Shown: piece after piece, positions 26,925 to 35,345 of the stretch
Position numbering within the stretch: position 1 is the first letter of the stretch
Layout of the letters: every line of letters starts with the position of its first letter
Assembly: GCA_030272735.1 (NCBI GenBank)
Contig: JARXKL010000002.1
Location: forward strand, 1 to 64,000
DNA from: Patescibacteria group bacterium
GTDB lineage: Bacteria > Patescibacteriota > Saccharimonadia > Saccharimonadales > UBA4665
DNA: 64,000 nt
Direction: 5' to 3'
Made by a program: the position numbers and the translations under genes
The notes under the pieces: generated by a model
What the model was told of the DNA's origin: nothing
The model's input: only the letters and a program-made list of their open reading frames with translations
Databases searched by the model: none

Positions 26925-28166
26925 CTATCGCAACGATGATTCAGCAAATAATACAGGTAGAAAGCACGTATCTCTTCCAGTGGGAACAACTTTAGTACCT
27001 AAAGTAGCTTCTACGGCTGTAGGAACGGGATATTTGTTTTCATAGGGTATATTGACATACTTGACGCATATCCTATTAAACCTTGATTCAAAGTCAAGCC
27101 CTTTTCCGCCCCTAGCCCTTAAATGGACATCGTACTTCTTTGGCTGAACATATACTTGCTTGACAAATTTTACGCCTAGATTTAAAAGTTTTACCATTTT
27201 AAGTCTATCTTCAGTACTGTTCCAAGGCCCTACAACGCTTCGTCCTCTCTCGAGTCGTTTTATTTGCTGATCTGGTGCATAATATGCTTTTACTACCCAT
27301 TCCTTGCTGTTAAGCGCAGCGACAGTAGAATCATAACCCTCAACAAGCTCAGTGTATGGAATAACAGTTTTCAAATACTCCCTGGTATCGCGTGGTAGGT
27401 TAGGCAACATAGGATCATTTTCATTGTGGATAGCAGCAAAAATTGCTTTGGATCCGAGTGCAGAATAACCTCCTGCACTTATAATTTTTTCATTTGCTAA
27501 GCCGTATTGAGCTAGCAAAGAGGGGCTAATGTAACCTCCATTATTCAACACTAGAAAAAACTCGCTCCAATCTGAAATCTGTGGAGTGTTGAACCGATCG
27601 ATAACAGTTACGAGGTACCTTCCATCACTTTCTAGTTCGATGAGCTCTGCCATTCGTTCTACATTTGCAGTGTAAGGACTCAGGCCAACGCTCTCTGCTA
27701 TTATTGCGATCCGGTGTACCTCTTTTTTGTCGTTTAAGGAGTCAAAATAACGGACATACGCGCTCGGTGTGCTGATGCCATACGGCGGATCCAGTGAATA
27801 CGCTTTTTGCTCTGCTGTCATAAGCGCATCTGCGCCATCTGGAATGTTTATTTCATTGACTTTTAGAGTATCTGTTTCATCGATAATTGAGTCTATGCGC
27901 CAAGAAATCGGCGTAGTTGGATGCAATTTGCCAGCAAAGAAATTATAGTTTGATTCTATCGCATCACCCAACTCTAAAATAGCTTCGCCGATTCGATAGA
28001 ATTCTTGTTTGTATTCATAAGGGAGTGTGAGTGGTTCCGCTGCAACTCTAAAAGTGGGTCTGGCTTCCTGATCATTCCCATAAAATGGTCCCAAATTAGT
28101 TAAGACGGCATAGGCCATATTTGCCGATTCTAACAATTCTGCTGGCGTCTTGCCTGAGGTATACAT
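26925..28166 (-). CDS. Hypothetical protein, possibly a divergent ATP-grasp enzyme
   Basis: I do not recognise a family with certainty. The segments VNEINIPDGADALMTAEQKA, a central Rossmann-like part (HRIAIIAESVGLSP) and KEWVVKAYYAPD...GRSVVGPW...VKFVKQVYVQP resemble the order of motifs in circularly permuted ATP-grasp enzymes. The frame is open to 28268, but Met 28166 (MYTSGKTPAELLES) is the first Met of the conserved-looking region, giving 413 residues. No signal peptide. Confidence 0.55.
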   Translation of the reverse strand: MYTSGKTPAELLESANMAYAVLTNLGPFYGNDQEARPTFRVAAEPLTLPYEYKQEFYRIGEAILELGDAIESNYNFFAGKLHPTTPISWRIDSIIDETDTLKVNEINIPDGADALMTAEQKAYSLDPPYGISTPSAYVRYFDSLNDKKEVHRIAIIAESVGLSPYTANVERMAELIELESDGRYLVTVIDRFNTPQISDWSEFFLVLNNGGYISPSLLAQYGLANEKIISAGGYSALGSKAIFAAIHNENDPMLPNLPRDTREYLKTVIPYTELVEGYDSTVAALNSKEWVVKAYYAPDQQIKRLERGRSVVGPWNSTEDRLKMVKLLNLGVKFVKQVYVQPKKYDVHLRARGGKGLDFESRFNRICVKYVNIPYENKYPVPTAVEATLGTKVVPTGRDTCFLPVLFAESSLR

Positions 28167-28208
28167 TTTGAAAACTATATCAGTTAATGATATTGTTTTC
28201 AAGTCAAA

Positions 28209-28599
28209 TTGGAATTCTTTACAGGAGAGAATAATTTTGCAGCGCTGCCATATGTTGTGTATGCTCACGCAATCACTGTGTTTTGCACCGGCTTATTTAC
28301 GGCTCTATGGCTGAAGAAGATTACACTTGCAAAGACAGAAAACAAACAATTAGCATTAACGGTTTTTGGAGTCCATTCATCAGCAGCACTATTAACGTTC
28401 ACTCTTTCTAATTTAGCTTGGCTCTATTTTTATGAATCCGCTAGCTTTCGCGATTTTTGCCACACTACCATACATAAGTTGGACGATTATAGTTCGCCAT
28501 AAGAACTTAAAGATACTTACTCTTATAGCTTTTGGCATTTTTTTGTGGATTTTGTTGCACGCATGGAATTGGTACAAAGTTTTTACTTTCAAACCTTAA
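28209..28599 (+). pseudogene. Small membrane protein split over two frames
   Basis: Two overlapping frames both encode hydrophobic helices: frame one (28209-28502) has AITVFCTGLFTALWLKK and a second helix up to LAWLYFY. Frame two (28432-28599, 55 residues, ATG start) has AFAIFATLPYISWTIIV and LTLIAFGIFLWILLHAW. They join perfectly if one T is removed from the run of five T at 28427-28431. Frame one becomes hydrophilic right after the T run. The simplest reading is one four-helix protein broken by a frameshift, or a sequencing error. Two independent genes or programmed frameshifting are alternatives. Confidence 0.5.
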
Positions 28600-28613
28600 T
28601 CTCAAGCTCGGTC

Positions 28614-28683
28614 GAGCAAGATCCAGTGGGATCACTCGCTTTGCTCGCTCTAAATTAGGCATGTCACTGGCATGCCTAATTTA
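28614..28683 (+). repeat. Dispersed repeat, copy B, with strong inverted repeats
   Basis: Contains the blocks shared with copy A (28626-28659). It is highly foldable: CGAGCAA pairs with TTGCTCG around a GATCC/GGATC stem, and TAAATTAGGCATG (28651-28663) pairs perfectly over 13 bp with CATGCCTAATTTA (28671-28683). It could be a terminator-like or mobile-repeat structure. Confidence 0.6.
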
Positions 28684-28716
28684 CGAACCTGTTCTGTAGT
28701 CCATTGAACCAACCAA

Positions 28717-28743
28717 ATAAAAAACGCCAGCTCTGCTGACGTT
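28717..28743 (-). terminator. Intrinsic terminator of tRNA-Lys
   Basis: On the minus strand AACGTCAGC pairs with GCTGGCGTT (one G-T pair) around AGA, followed by a TTTTTTATTT tract, 8 nt after the CCA end of the tRNA. Confidence 0.88.
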
Positions 28744-28750
28744 CTTTATT

Positions 28751-28827
28751 TGGAGGGCCCAGTGGGACTCGAACCCACGACACCCTGCTTAAAAGGCAGG
28801 TGCTCTAACCGGCTGAGCTATGGGCCC
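28751..28827 (-). tRNA. tRNA-Lys (anticodon TTT)
   Basis: A full cloverleaf can be drawn: acceptor GGGCCCA/TGGGCCC, D arm GCTC/GAGC, anticodon arm CCTGC-CTTTTAA-GCAGG with anticodon TTT, and T arm GTGGG-TTCGAGT-CCCAC. The CCA end is encoded. The discriminator base reads T, unusual for tRNA-Lys, where A is expected. A terminator follows. Confidence 0.95.
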
Positions 28828-28903
28828 AAAAGTTTGAGTACTTTTGTCTTATTAACTCCTTACATTATCCGTATTTTGGTCAAATTGTCAATGCGGCTGG
28901 CGT

Positions 28904-29410
28904 TTACTTGTGTTTGCCGTGCTTGTCATCGCGGTGGTGTTTTGGCCGCTGCATCCATACTGTAAGCAGCGAGACGGTCGCTGTAAGGCCCACAATATAG
29001 CCCTGTGCTTGCTGGCCTTGGTTCCAGTAGGTTGTATTCATTATGTCCGTTCTCAATGATTCCGGCAGCAGCGGTACGATTAACAGCGCTGCCAATACTC
29101 CGACGCCGAGGGCTGGCAATATATTCAGAACAAGTCTGCCCTTCCCTTTTACGGTTCTTATCATAAATAGGATTGTAAGAACTGCCGGTAGCGATAGGAG
29201 CGCAATTTTTATTGTATTGCTATCGGTTGGTGCGTTAGGGTTATGAGCAGAAAAAATTTGTGTCAGGGTTGTTACGTCTGCTGAAGCAAACTGCATCAAA
29301 ACAGCGCCTAAACAAAGACTCAAAAAGACGAGGGCTCCATGCACGCGCAATACAGTCAGCACTATTGCTGGCACAAGAACTAATGCTGCGAGAATAATAA
29401 CGGGGGTCAT
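28904..29410 (-). CDS. Multi-pass membrane protein of unknown function
   Basis: This 168-residue protein has about five hydrophobic helices (near 3-22, 25-45, 68-86, 94-115 and 134-152) and a basic His/Lys-rich C-terminal tail. An acidic or polar loop (about 50-66) may face outside. It lies alone between tRNA-Lys and the rimK gene. No family recognised. Confidence 0.65.
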   Translation of the reverse strand: MTPVIILAALVLVPAIVLTVLRVHGALVFLSLCLGAVLMQFASADVTTLTQIFSAHNPNAPTDSNTIKIALLSLPAVLTILFMIRTVKGKGRLVLNILPALGVGVLAALLIVPLLPESLRTDIMNTTYWNQGQQAQGYIVGLTATVSLLTVWMQRPKHHRDDKHGKHK

Positions 29411-29445
29411 TACCCCTAATCATACCATAAGCGAATTATTGGGTT

Positions 29446-30348
29446 TTAGGCGCCGACTTTATCTTTACGTCGACCAGCTTTGGCCACCAATTCGGCGTGT
29501 TCAATTACTTTACAAGCTACATTTGCGCCCGTTACTTTTTCTATACCAAACCCGGGGCTGGAATTTACTTCGAGTACCAGTGGCCCGCGTTCGCTGCGCA
29601 TCATATCCACGCCGCAGATTGGTAGTCCCATGGCCTTGGCTGCCTTTTGGGCAGTTTTGCGTTCCTCTGGTGTCAATTTAACAGCTATGCCTTCAGCGCC
29701 TTGATGTAAATTTGAGCGGAAGTCGTCGTCAAGACTCTGGCGCATCATACTCGAAACTACTTTGCCGTTAACCACGAATGCTCGTATATCAACACCGGCA
29801 CTTTCAGCAATAAATTCTTGGACTACAAAGCTCACACTCTCCACATAAAATGCCTGCATAACGGCTTTGGCTGCTTTACGAGTTTCAGCAAGTACCACGC
29901 CGTTGCCATGCGTACCACGAGCGACTTTGATAATAACCGGTGCTCCACCAACCTGTTCCAAGACTACATCCAGATCGGCTTCTTCGCGGGCAAAGACCGT
30001 CTTCGGGATGCCAATCCCAGCTTTGGCCATAAGTTGCATGCTACGCAGTTTATCTCGTGAGCGGACGATTGCGATTGAACTAGTTATGGTTGGAACGTTT
30101 TGCATTTCAAATTGCCTGACTATAGAAGTACCGTATTTTGTTAAGCTCGATGCGATACGAGGGATAACAACATCAACGTCTTTAACTTCTTCACCCTTAT
30201 AGTGCACAGCAGGATTACCGCGCTCGACAGTCACATAGCACTTGGCGTAATTTATGACGCGCACCTCATGCCCACGTTTAGCCGCCTCTTCTTTAAGACG
30301 CCGCGTGGAGTAGTTGCCCGGCCCTTTCGATAAAATAACAATTCTCAT
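29446..30348 (-). CDS. rimK: RimK-type ATP-grasp ligase
   Basis: RimK adds glutamates to the C terminus of ribosomal protein S6 or related substrates. The sequence follows RimK throughout: MRIVILSKGPGNYSTRRL, IPRIASSLTKYGTSIVRQFE, VIIKVARGTHGNGVVLAET, FVVQEFIAESAGVDIRAFVV and the metal site VLEVNSSPGFGIE. Length 300 is canonical. It sits 13 nt after the RimB-type protease gene, the same pair as in several proteobacteria. Confidence 0.93.
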   Translation of the reverse strand: MRIVILSKGPGNYSTRRLKEEAAKRGHEVRVINYAKCYVTVERGNPAVHYKGEEVKDVDVVIPRIASSLTKYGTSIVRQFEMQNVPTITSSIAIVRSRDKLRSMQLMAKAGIGIPKTVFAREEADLDVVLEQVGGAPVIIKVARGTHGNGVVLAETRKAAKAVMQAFYVESVSFVVQEFIAESAGVDIRAFVVNGKVVSSMMRQSLDDDFRSNLHQGAEGIAVKLTPEERKTAQKAAKAMGLPICGVDMMRSERGPLVLEVNSSPGFGIEKVTGANVACKVIEHAELVAKAGRRKDKVGA

Positions 30349-30361
30349 GGATTAGCCTAGC

Positions 30362-30856
30362 TTACGCCTGTTGACGCTTCAATTCAACCTGTAATTTCGC
30401 ATGCTTTTTTTGCTCGGCATCGATGAGTGGCTGGCCCGTAGAAACATCTACGAGGAATTTTCGATTAAGTAGACGCCGACCGAGTAATACCGGATAGATT
30501 TTACTACTTCTATTTGCCAAACTAAAGGTGCTTTTAATTCGTCGGCCTTTCACTAAAACACGGAGTACTACTACATACCGCATCTCTTTTTCGCCAAATG
30601 AATTTGCTATTCGCGTGCGTTTAAATTTACCGTGTGGTAACGAGATAACTGTTCCAGTGTAATATTCATTTTTAGGAGCAAACAATGTGAAAGATAACCC
30701 ATCCATATTTTCAATAATATTTGTTGCCCACACGCTCGATAGATCAGCTCCTGTATCGATTTTGGCCGGAATGCCGCGAGCTGAATCATCCAAAAAATCA
30801 ATCCGCTCAGCCCGGCCAATAATTGATAGCTCTTTGTGTAATGAATTGTCTTGCAT
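30362..30856 (-). CDS. RimB-type retropepsin-like protease
   Basis: The active-site motif IDTGADLSS (Asp34-Thr-Gly) and the strand PVLLGRRLLNRKFLVDVS are those of the small aspartic protease family annotated as ATP-dependent zinc protease or RimB. RimB acts with RimK in controlling poly-glutamylation of S6. The gene directly precedes rimK. A dimeric retropepsin fold is expected from its 164-residue length. Confidence 0.85.
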   Translation of the reverse strand: MQDNSLHKELSIIGRAERIDFLDDSARGIPAKIDTGADLSSVWATNIIENMDGLSFTLFAPKNEYYTGTVISLPHGKFKRTRIANSFGEKEMRYVVVLRVLVKGRRIKSTFSLANRSSKIYPVLLGRRLLNRKFLVDVSTGQPLIDAEQKKHAKLQVELKRQQA

Positions 30857-30898
30857 AGTGTAGTAAATTGTTTAAAATTCTTGTATAGTATATAACAA

Positions 30899-31837
30899 AT
30901 GAATACTTTAAGCAACGAAATATATAACTATTACGTAGACCACCTCACAGAGCTGCCTTTAGACAAGCAGTTCCATTTCGCGTCCCGGCTGTATCTATGG
31001 TCAGGCGATACAGCCATGCAAAAGTGTCTTGGTGATTTTAAGAACGAATTTACATTTAACGATCAGCCTCAGCACGCTGTACAGGAAGTACTGCGGCTAG
31101 CAAAAGAGTCGCCAAATTTTGGATCCAAAAATGCTGGTGAGCTTCGCAGACAATACTTTGAGCGCTACCCAATGCTTAAACAATATGTATCGGTGTTATT
31201 TCGGATATGTTTTATGCAAACTATTTACGATATAAATGCCCGCCAGTTGTTTGGTGAATGTTTTCCTCTGTCCGAAGTCGAAACTATGCAGCGATCATTA
31301 GTAGCAGATACTGAAGCAATTGCCATCTTGTCGACTCATGCCATAAATTTTTTGTACTTATACGAGCGCCTCATAAAACAAGATGATGCAAGCCTTTCAC
31401 CTCAGCAATTTTTGGAGATTGGCGAGTCGCAGTATGATTTAGAAAATCCCATACATATTCAGCTACTTATTTACCTCTACACGCACTGCATTATAGGCGA
31501 ATCGCTCTTTTATTCCCGTAGTTTGCCAAATCAATTTAGAAACACATACCAGCAAATGATTGTTTCGTTAGAAAAACTTATTGCAGCTAACTACGACTCA
31601 GTTAACTTAGATAATAAATATGAGTTTTTGGTGTGCTGCCAGATGGTCGGACATACAACCGATTTGTTGGCTCGTATCAATCATGAAGCAGCGTTATCGG
31701 TTTCAGATGATGGGCATTTTATAATCGACAGACATAATCTGAACCCTCAGATTACGAACAGCACGCTCGATAAATCCGAGCACCGCAATGTGCTCTGTAT
31801 TATGGCAAATACACCTATGCGAACTACTAAAAACTAG
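30899..31837 (+). CDS. Hypothetical helical protein beside the ATP-grasp cluster
   Basis: This 312-residue, mostly alpha-helical protein has no recognised domain, no signal peptide and no clear membrane segment. A TATAGT box sits 9 nt upstream of the ATG. It is divergent from the rimB-rimK pair and converges with an ATP-grasp gene (4 nt overlap), so its association with the cluster is positional only. Confidence 0.6.
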   Translation: MNTLSNEIYNYYVDHLTELPLDKQFHFASRLYLWSGDTAMQKCLGDFKNEFTFNDQPQHAVQEVLRLAKESPNFGSKNAGELRRQYFERYPMLKQYVSVLFRICFMQTIYDINARQLFGECFPLSEVETMQRSLVADTEAIAILSTHAINFLYLYERLIKQDDASLSPQQFLEIGESQYDLENPIHIQLLIYLYTHCIIGESLFYSRSLPNQFRNTYQQMIVSLEKLIAANYDSVNLDNKYEFLVCCQMVGHTTDLLARINHEAALSVSDDGHFIIDRHNLNPQITNSTLDKSEHRNVLCIMANTPMRTTKN

Positions 31838-32742
31838 CTGCTCAGTAAGTTCCTGAAGTAAGTCCCGAGCATTGCCGATTTTTCGTCTAGGAATACCCCG
31901 CTAGCGAGTTGTGGTTGGGAATTAATTTCTAAGAAATAATGTTTATTAGTATTTTTATCGAATATAACATCGACACCAGCGATTTCATATTCGCAGGCCT
32001 TAGCAAAAATACGAGCATCACGAACAACTTCCGCTGGAAATTCGTCGAGTGGAATAATTGAGGCAGTTGCGCCTTGAGACGTATTATTCAAATGTGAGCC
32101 GTCGATTCCTTTGCGCTTAATAATCATCGTTTGATTGCCAACTAATAGCACTCGGTAATCGCCGTCGTTCTCTATAAATTCTTGAGCCATAAAATCCATA
32201 TGTTCGTTGCCATGGAGTATGCTCAGTAACTCGTCTTTGCTCGCAACCAAATAATTATTGTTGCCGTGTGCACCTTTTACGTCTTTTACTATCGCCGGAT
32301 AACTTAAATGCTTTTCAATCAAATCGGGTAAGTACTTTACGCTTGCGCTAACTGTTTTAGGTATAGGTAAATTCATGTCTACAAGCTGGCACATTTGAGC
32401 AATTTTGCCGACTGCTCGGCGATTCGCATAGGCAGTATTCACCGTCGGAATGCCTTTTGCCTGCAGGTACTGCGAAGCTGTGGCTGCAATATTTATTGCT
32501 GAGGCGAGCTTGCCGCGAAACCATACTAAATCATACTCAGACAAGTCGAGGGAATCTCGCATATTGAAAAGTTGCACAGAATCATTCTGTATAACGTAGC
32601 CAATCTCATCTAAATGGCAAAAATCAGCGCGGGATACGATGTCAGATCCTATTGCTTTATGTGAATACGCAGCCATAGCTTCGACCACAGCAGTTTCATT
32701 TGTATCTTTTTTGCTACTACCAATGACGAGAATTCGCTTCAT
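31834..32742 (-). CDS. ATP-grasp ligase (RimK-like), second in the cluster
   Basis: An N-terminal pre-ATP-grasp domain (MKRILVIGSSKKDTNE) is followed by the ATP-binding part YPAIVKDVKGAHGNNNYLV, FMAQEFIEN and the metal-site strand YFLEINSQPQ, with Glu and Asn placed as in glutathione synthetase/RimK enzymes. It catalyses carboxylate-amine ligation via an acyl phosphate; the substrate is unknown. It lies 6 nt after the next ATP-grasp gene, so both are in one transcript. Confidence 0.85.
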   Translation of the reverse strand: MKRILVIGSSKKDTNETAVVEAMAAYSHKAIGSDIVSRADFCHLDEIGYVIQNDSVQLFNMRDSLDLSEYDLVWFRGKLASAINIAATASQYLQAKGIPTVNTAYANRRAVGKIAQMCQLVDMNLPIPKTVSASVKYLPDLIEKHLSYPAIVKDVKGAHGNNNYLVASKDELLSILHGNEHMDFMAQEFIENDGDYRVLLVGNQTMIIKRKGIDGSHLNNTSQGATASIIPLDEFPAEVVRDARIFAKACEYEIAGVDVIFDKNTNKHYFLEINSQPQLASGVFLDEKSAMLGTYFRNLLSS

Positions 32743-32748
32743 ATACTG

Positions 32749-33747
32749 TTATCTTACACGGCTGACGAGGAGTTCTGCTTCAGCAATATCCCACTGTTTT
32801 GCTAATTTACGAATACCTGGCAAATCGGTATTACGCTTTGCTTCTTTACCCATTGCGTCCCAAAGGCTAATGCGTTGGGGACGGCGGTTAACTTCGCATA
32901 ATTTATCAACGACTTTCCCGGAAGAATCTCTTCCTCGCATAACGTCAATCGCTATAACATTACTACCACTGCCTGCAAGCTTCGAAAGCACTTCGTGCAC
33001 TCGGTCAACTATCGATTTCATCGTATTCGGGAGCGTATCGGGGTCAATATAAGCGCCGTATACGTCATTTTTTAGCATATCGTTTTGTTCGGGGTTGATT
33101 CGGGCTATTGCACCTATAGCTTTACTGCCAATTGAAATAATACGAATATTGTGGGTTCCGGTTACGCCGAATTCTGGCATACCCTCTGAACTGTCTACAT
33201 ATTCCTGCACAAGATAGCCACCAGGCTGTGGCTCGGAGCATTGCGAGTGCTTTTCGCGGAGCTCTACACCTTTTCCCGCCATACCGGTGACTGGTTTAAC
33301 GATGACTCTTGAGCCAGGCGTCGCAGCTACTGCTTCAGCAACATCTTCATGTGACACAACGACTGTGATGGGGTGTATTTCCGGCGCTAGCGCGAACACA
33401 TCTGCTTTATTGCGTAAAAAATCATTGAGTGCGGGCGCGTGTACCAGTGCTGGTCGGTTCACATCGTTATATAAATCTGCTAGATCCGGATTCTTTGGCA
33501 TAGTTAAATCTCTGACAACTTTTACCGCAGCATGCGCAGCTAATTGACTATGCTCTGCATCCGTGACTGCTTCGAAGGTCGATGTATCAGCGTCATAACT
33601 TACTTGCGAATGGGCAAAACAGGCCGTAAAACCTAACGTATGAATTTCGTCGCTGAGTCCTTGGTATCGGACCTTGCTTCGTTCATAATTATCAGGATTT
33701 ATCTGGGGTAACAGTATTGCAATATCGTATTGAGCTGTAAAAGGCAT
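32749..33747 (-). CDS. ATP-grasp enzyme, first in the cluster
   Basis: ATP-grasp motifs visible are SRVIVKPVTGMAGKGVEL (small Gly-rich loop), YLVQEYVDSSEG and VDKLCEVNRRPQR (metal-binding Glu/Asn). The N-terminal region DIAILLPQINPDNYERSKVRY is a divergent substrate domain. It is the upstream partner of the RimK-like gene at 31834. Peptide or amino-acid ligation is inferred. Confidence 0.82.
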   Translation of the reverse strand: MPFTAQYDIAILLPQINPDNYERSKVRYQGLSDEIHTLGFTACFAHSQVSYDADTSTFEAVTDAEHSQLAAHAAVKVVRDLTMPKNPDLADLYNDVNRPALVHAPALNDFLRNKADVFALAPEIHPITVVVSHEDVAEAVAATPGSRVIVKPVTGMAGKGVELREKHSQCSEPQPGGYLVQEYVDSSEGMPEFGVTGTHNIRIISIGSKAIGAIARINPEQNDMLKNDVYGAYIDPDTLPNTMKSIVDRVHEVLSKLAGSGSNVIAIDVMRGRDSSGKVVDKLCEVNRRPQRISLWDAMGKEAKRNTDLPGIRKLAKQWDIAEAELLVSRVR

Positions 33748-33788
33748 GAATATAATGATAACATATTTTTAGCCATTTTTCAACGGAA

Positions 33789-33905
33789 TTACTGTGCAGC
33801 GTGGGTAACACGGCTGTAAACAATATAAAGAACTGCGAGCACGATCATCGCGACACTAATAAGCAGAGGGATAAAACCGGATTGGTTTTGCGGGAAACGG
33901 ACCAT
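33789..33905 (-). CDS. Very small membrane protein downstream of dnaJ
   Basis: This 38-residue frame opens MVRFPQNQSGFIPLLISVAM and continues with a hydrophobic helix into a short polar end. It follows dnaJ by about 45 nt. There is no strong ribosome binding site. The hydrophobic pattern and the clean fit into the gap support a real small gene, but the evidence is modest. Confidence 0.45.
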   Translation of the reverse strand: MVRFPQNQSGFIPLLISVAMIVLAVLYIVYSRVTHAAQ

Positions 33906-33950
33906 AGTGCTTACATAATAAACTGTTTATGGCTAAAAACGAATTTGTGC

Positions 33951-35042
33951 TTAGAAAAGCTTCTTTTTGCTGCTGGTTGCGGCAAACTCTTGGAGGAGCT
34001 CTTGTTGTTTTTTGGAGAGCTTTGTTGGCGTGTCGACGGTTATTGTCACAATATGCGCCCCGCGCGTTGTGCCCTTCAGGTGCGGCACACCGTGGTTGGA
34101 TAACTTAAAGTCGGCACCTGATTGCGTACCGGCCGGAATTTTCATGCGGACTGGACCGTCGACAGTTGCTACATCAATTTCAGTGCCGAGTGCCGCCTGC
34201 ACCATCGTGATATGCTCTTCGCTCAGTATAAGGTCGCCTTCGCGCGTAAAGTGCTTATGCGATTTGACTCGGATATTAACGTATAAATCGCCCTTTGGCC
34301 CGCTAGCGATTGCTTCGCCGCGCTCACGCAAGCGGATAGTCGCCCCGTCATCAACCCCGGCTGGTACTTTGAGCTGGATTTTCTGCTTCTTAGTTTGCGT
34401 GCCTTTGCCATGGCAAACGGTACATATTTTTTCAGGAATTTTGCCGCGGCCATGGCACTTTGGGCAGACAGCAGCTTGCTGTATGTTGCCAAAAATTGTT
34501 CGCGCCACAGTTACAACTTGCCCTGATCCTTTACATTGGTCGCATGTTTTCAATTCGTAGCCAGGCTCAACAGTATCGCCATTGCAATGCTCACAGGTAT
34601 CATCAAGGTTGAGCATTATGTCTACATCGGTGCCGAAAACAGCTTCTTCAAAACCTATTTCAACACCGGCTTCAACATCGCGGCCGCGGGCTTGGCGCTG
34701 TGAATGATGTCCACCACCGCCTCCACCAAAGAAGCTGCTAAATATATCGCCGAGCCCAAGATCGCCAAAATCAAAATTGACATTTTGACCCTGACCAAAA
34801 CCTTCGAATGGATTGCCGCCAGCTGCACCACCGACACCCGCGTGGCCAAATTGGTCGTAACGCTTTCGTTTTTCGGTGTCTTTTAGCACCTCATAGGCCT
34901 CATTGAGCTCTTTAAATTTCGTCTCGTCGCCACCGCGATCTGGATGATGTTCTACTGCGGCACGCCTAAACGCCTTCTTAATTTCATCTGGTGAGGCATC
35001 TTTGCCGATGCCAAGTGTTTCGTAATAGTCGCGTTTAGCCAT
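33951..35042 (-). CDS. dnaJ: Chaperone DnaJ
   Basis: DnaJ stimulates the DnaK ATPase and delivers clients. The J domain has HHPDRGGDE with the HPD motif, then a Gly/Phe-rich linker (about 70-115), four CxxCxGxG-type zinc repeats (CEHCNGDT, CDQCKGSG, CPKCHGRG, CTVCHGKG) and the C-terminal client domains. The first repeat is slightly degenerate. Length 363 is canonical. It is the third gene after dnaK. Confidence 0.97.
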   Translation of the reverse strand: MAKRDYYETLGIGKDASPDEIKKAFRRAAVEHHPDRGGDETKFKELNEAYEVLKDTEKRKRYDQFGHAGVGGAAGGNPFEGFGQGQNVNFDFGDLGLGDIFSSFFGGGGGGHHSQRQARGRDVEAGVEIGFEEAVFGTDVDIMLNLDDTCEHCNGDTVEPGYELKTCDQCKGSGQVVTVARTIFGNIQQAAVCPKCHGRGKIPEKICTVCHGKGTQTKKQKIQLKVPAGVDDGATIRLRERGEAIASGPKGDLYVNIRVKSHKHFTREGDLILSEEHITMVQAALGTEIDVATVDGPVRMKIPAGTQSGADFKLSNHGVPHLKGTTRGAHIVTITVDTPTKLSKKQQELLQEFAATSSKKKLF

Positions 35043-35058
35043 GGTTATGTATTGTACC

Positions 35059-35343
35059 TTATGAGCTTCTTTTATTGAGTTGCTTGGTAATGCGACGCTT
35101 AGCTAATGCGACCGCGAGCTCAACCCCGAATGCATCCAGAAAATAGTCATCTCTAATTTCTTTCAGGAGTAAGTCATGGTCATAGTTTTCTAATATGCCA
35201 GCCCTGGTGTCGTTTACCGCGTCAGTATCGCCGAGTATTTGGATCCCCAGCACGGCTACAAGATCGTTGTCATGGCTGGCATTTTCGGCGGCAATCAAAT
35301 CAAGTGTTATATCAATCTCATCTGCCGAATAACGCTCAGTCAA
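35059..35343 (-). CDS. Hypothetical protein in the dnaK-dnaJ operon
   Basis: This small acidic protein (94 residues) has no recognised domain. It starts 2 nt after dnaK and ends 16 nt before dnaJ, so it is certainly co-transcribed. It looks helical with a basic C-terminal tail (KRRITKQLNKRSS). Its position suggests a lineage-specific accessory of the chaperone system. Confidence 0.7.
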   Translation of the reverse strand: MTERYSADEIDITLDLIAAENASHDNDLVAVLGIQILGDTDAVNDTRAGILENYDHDLLLKEIRDDYFLDAFGVELAVALAKRRITKQLNKRSS

Positions 35344-35345
35344 AA

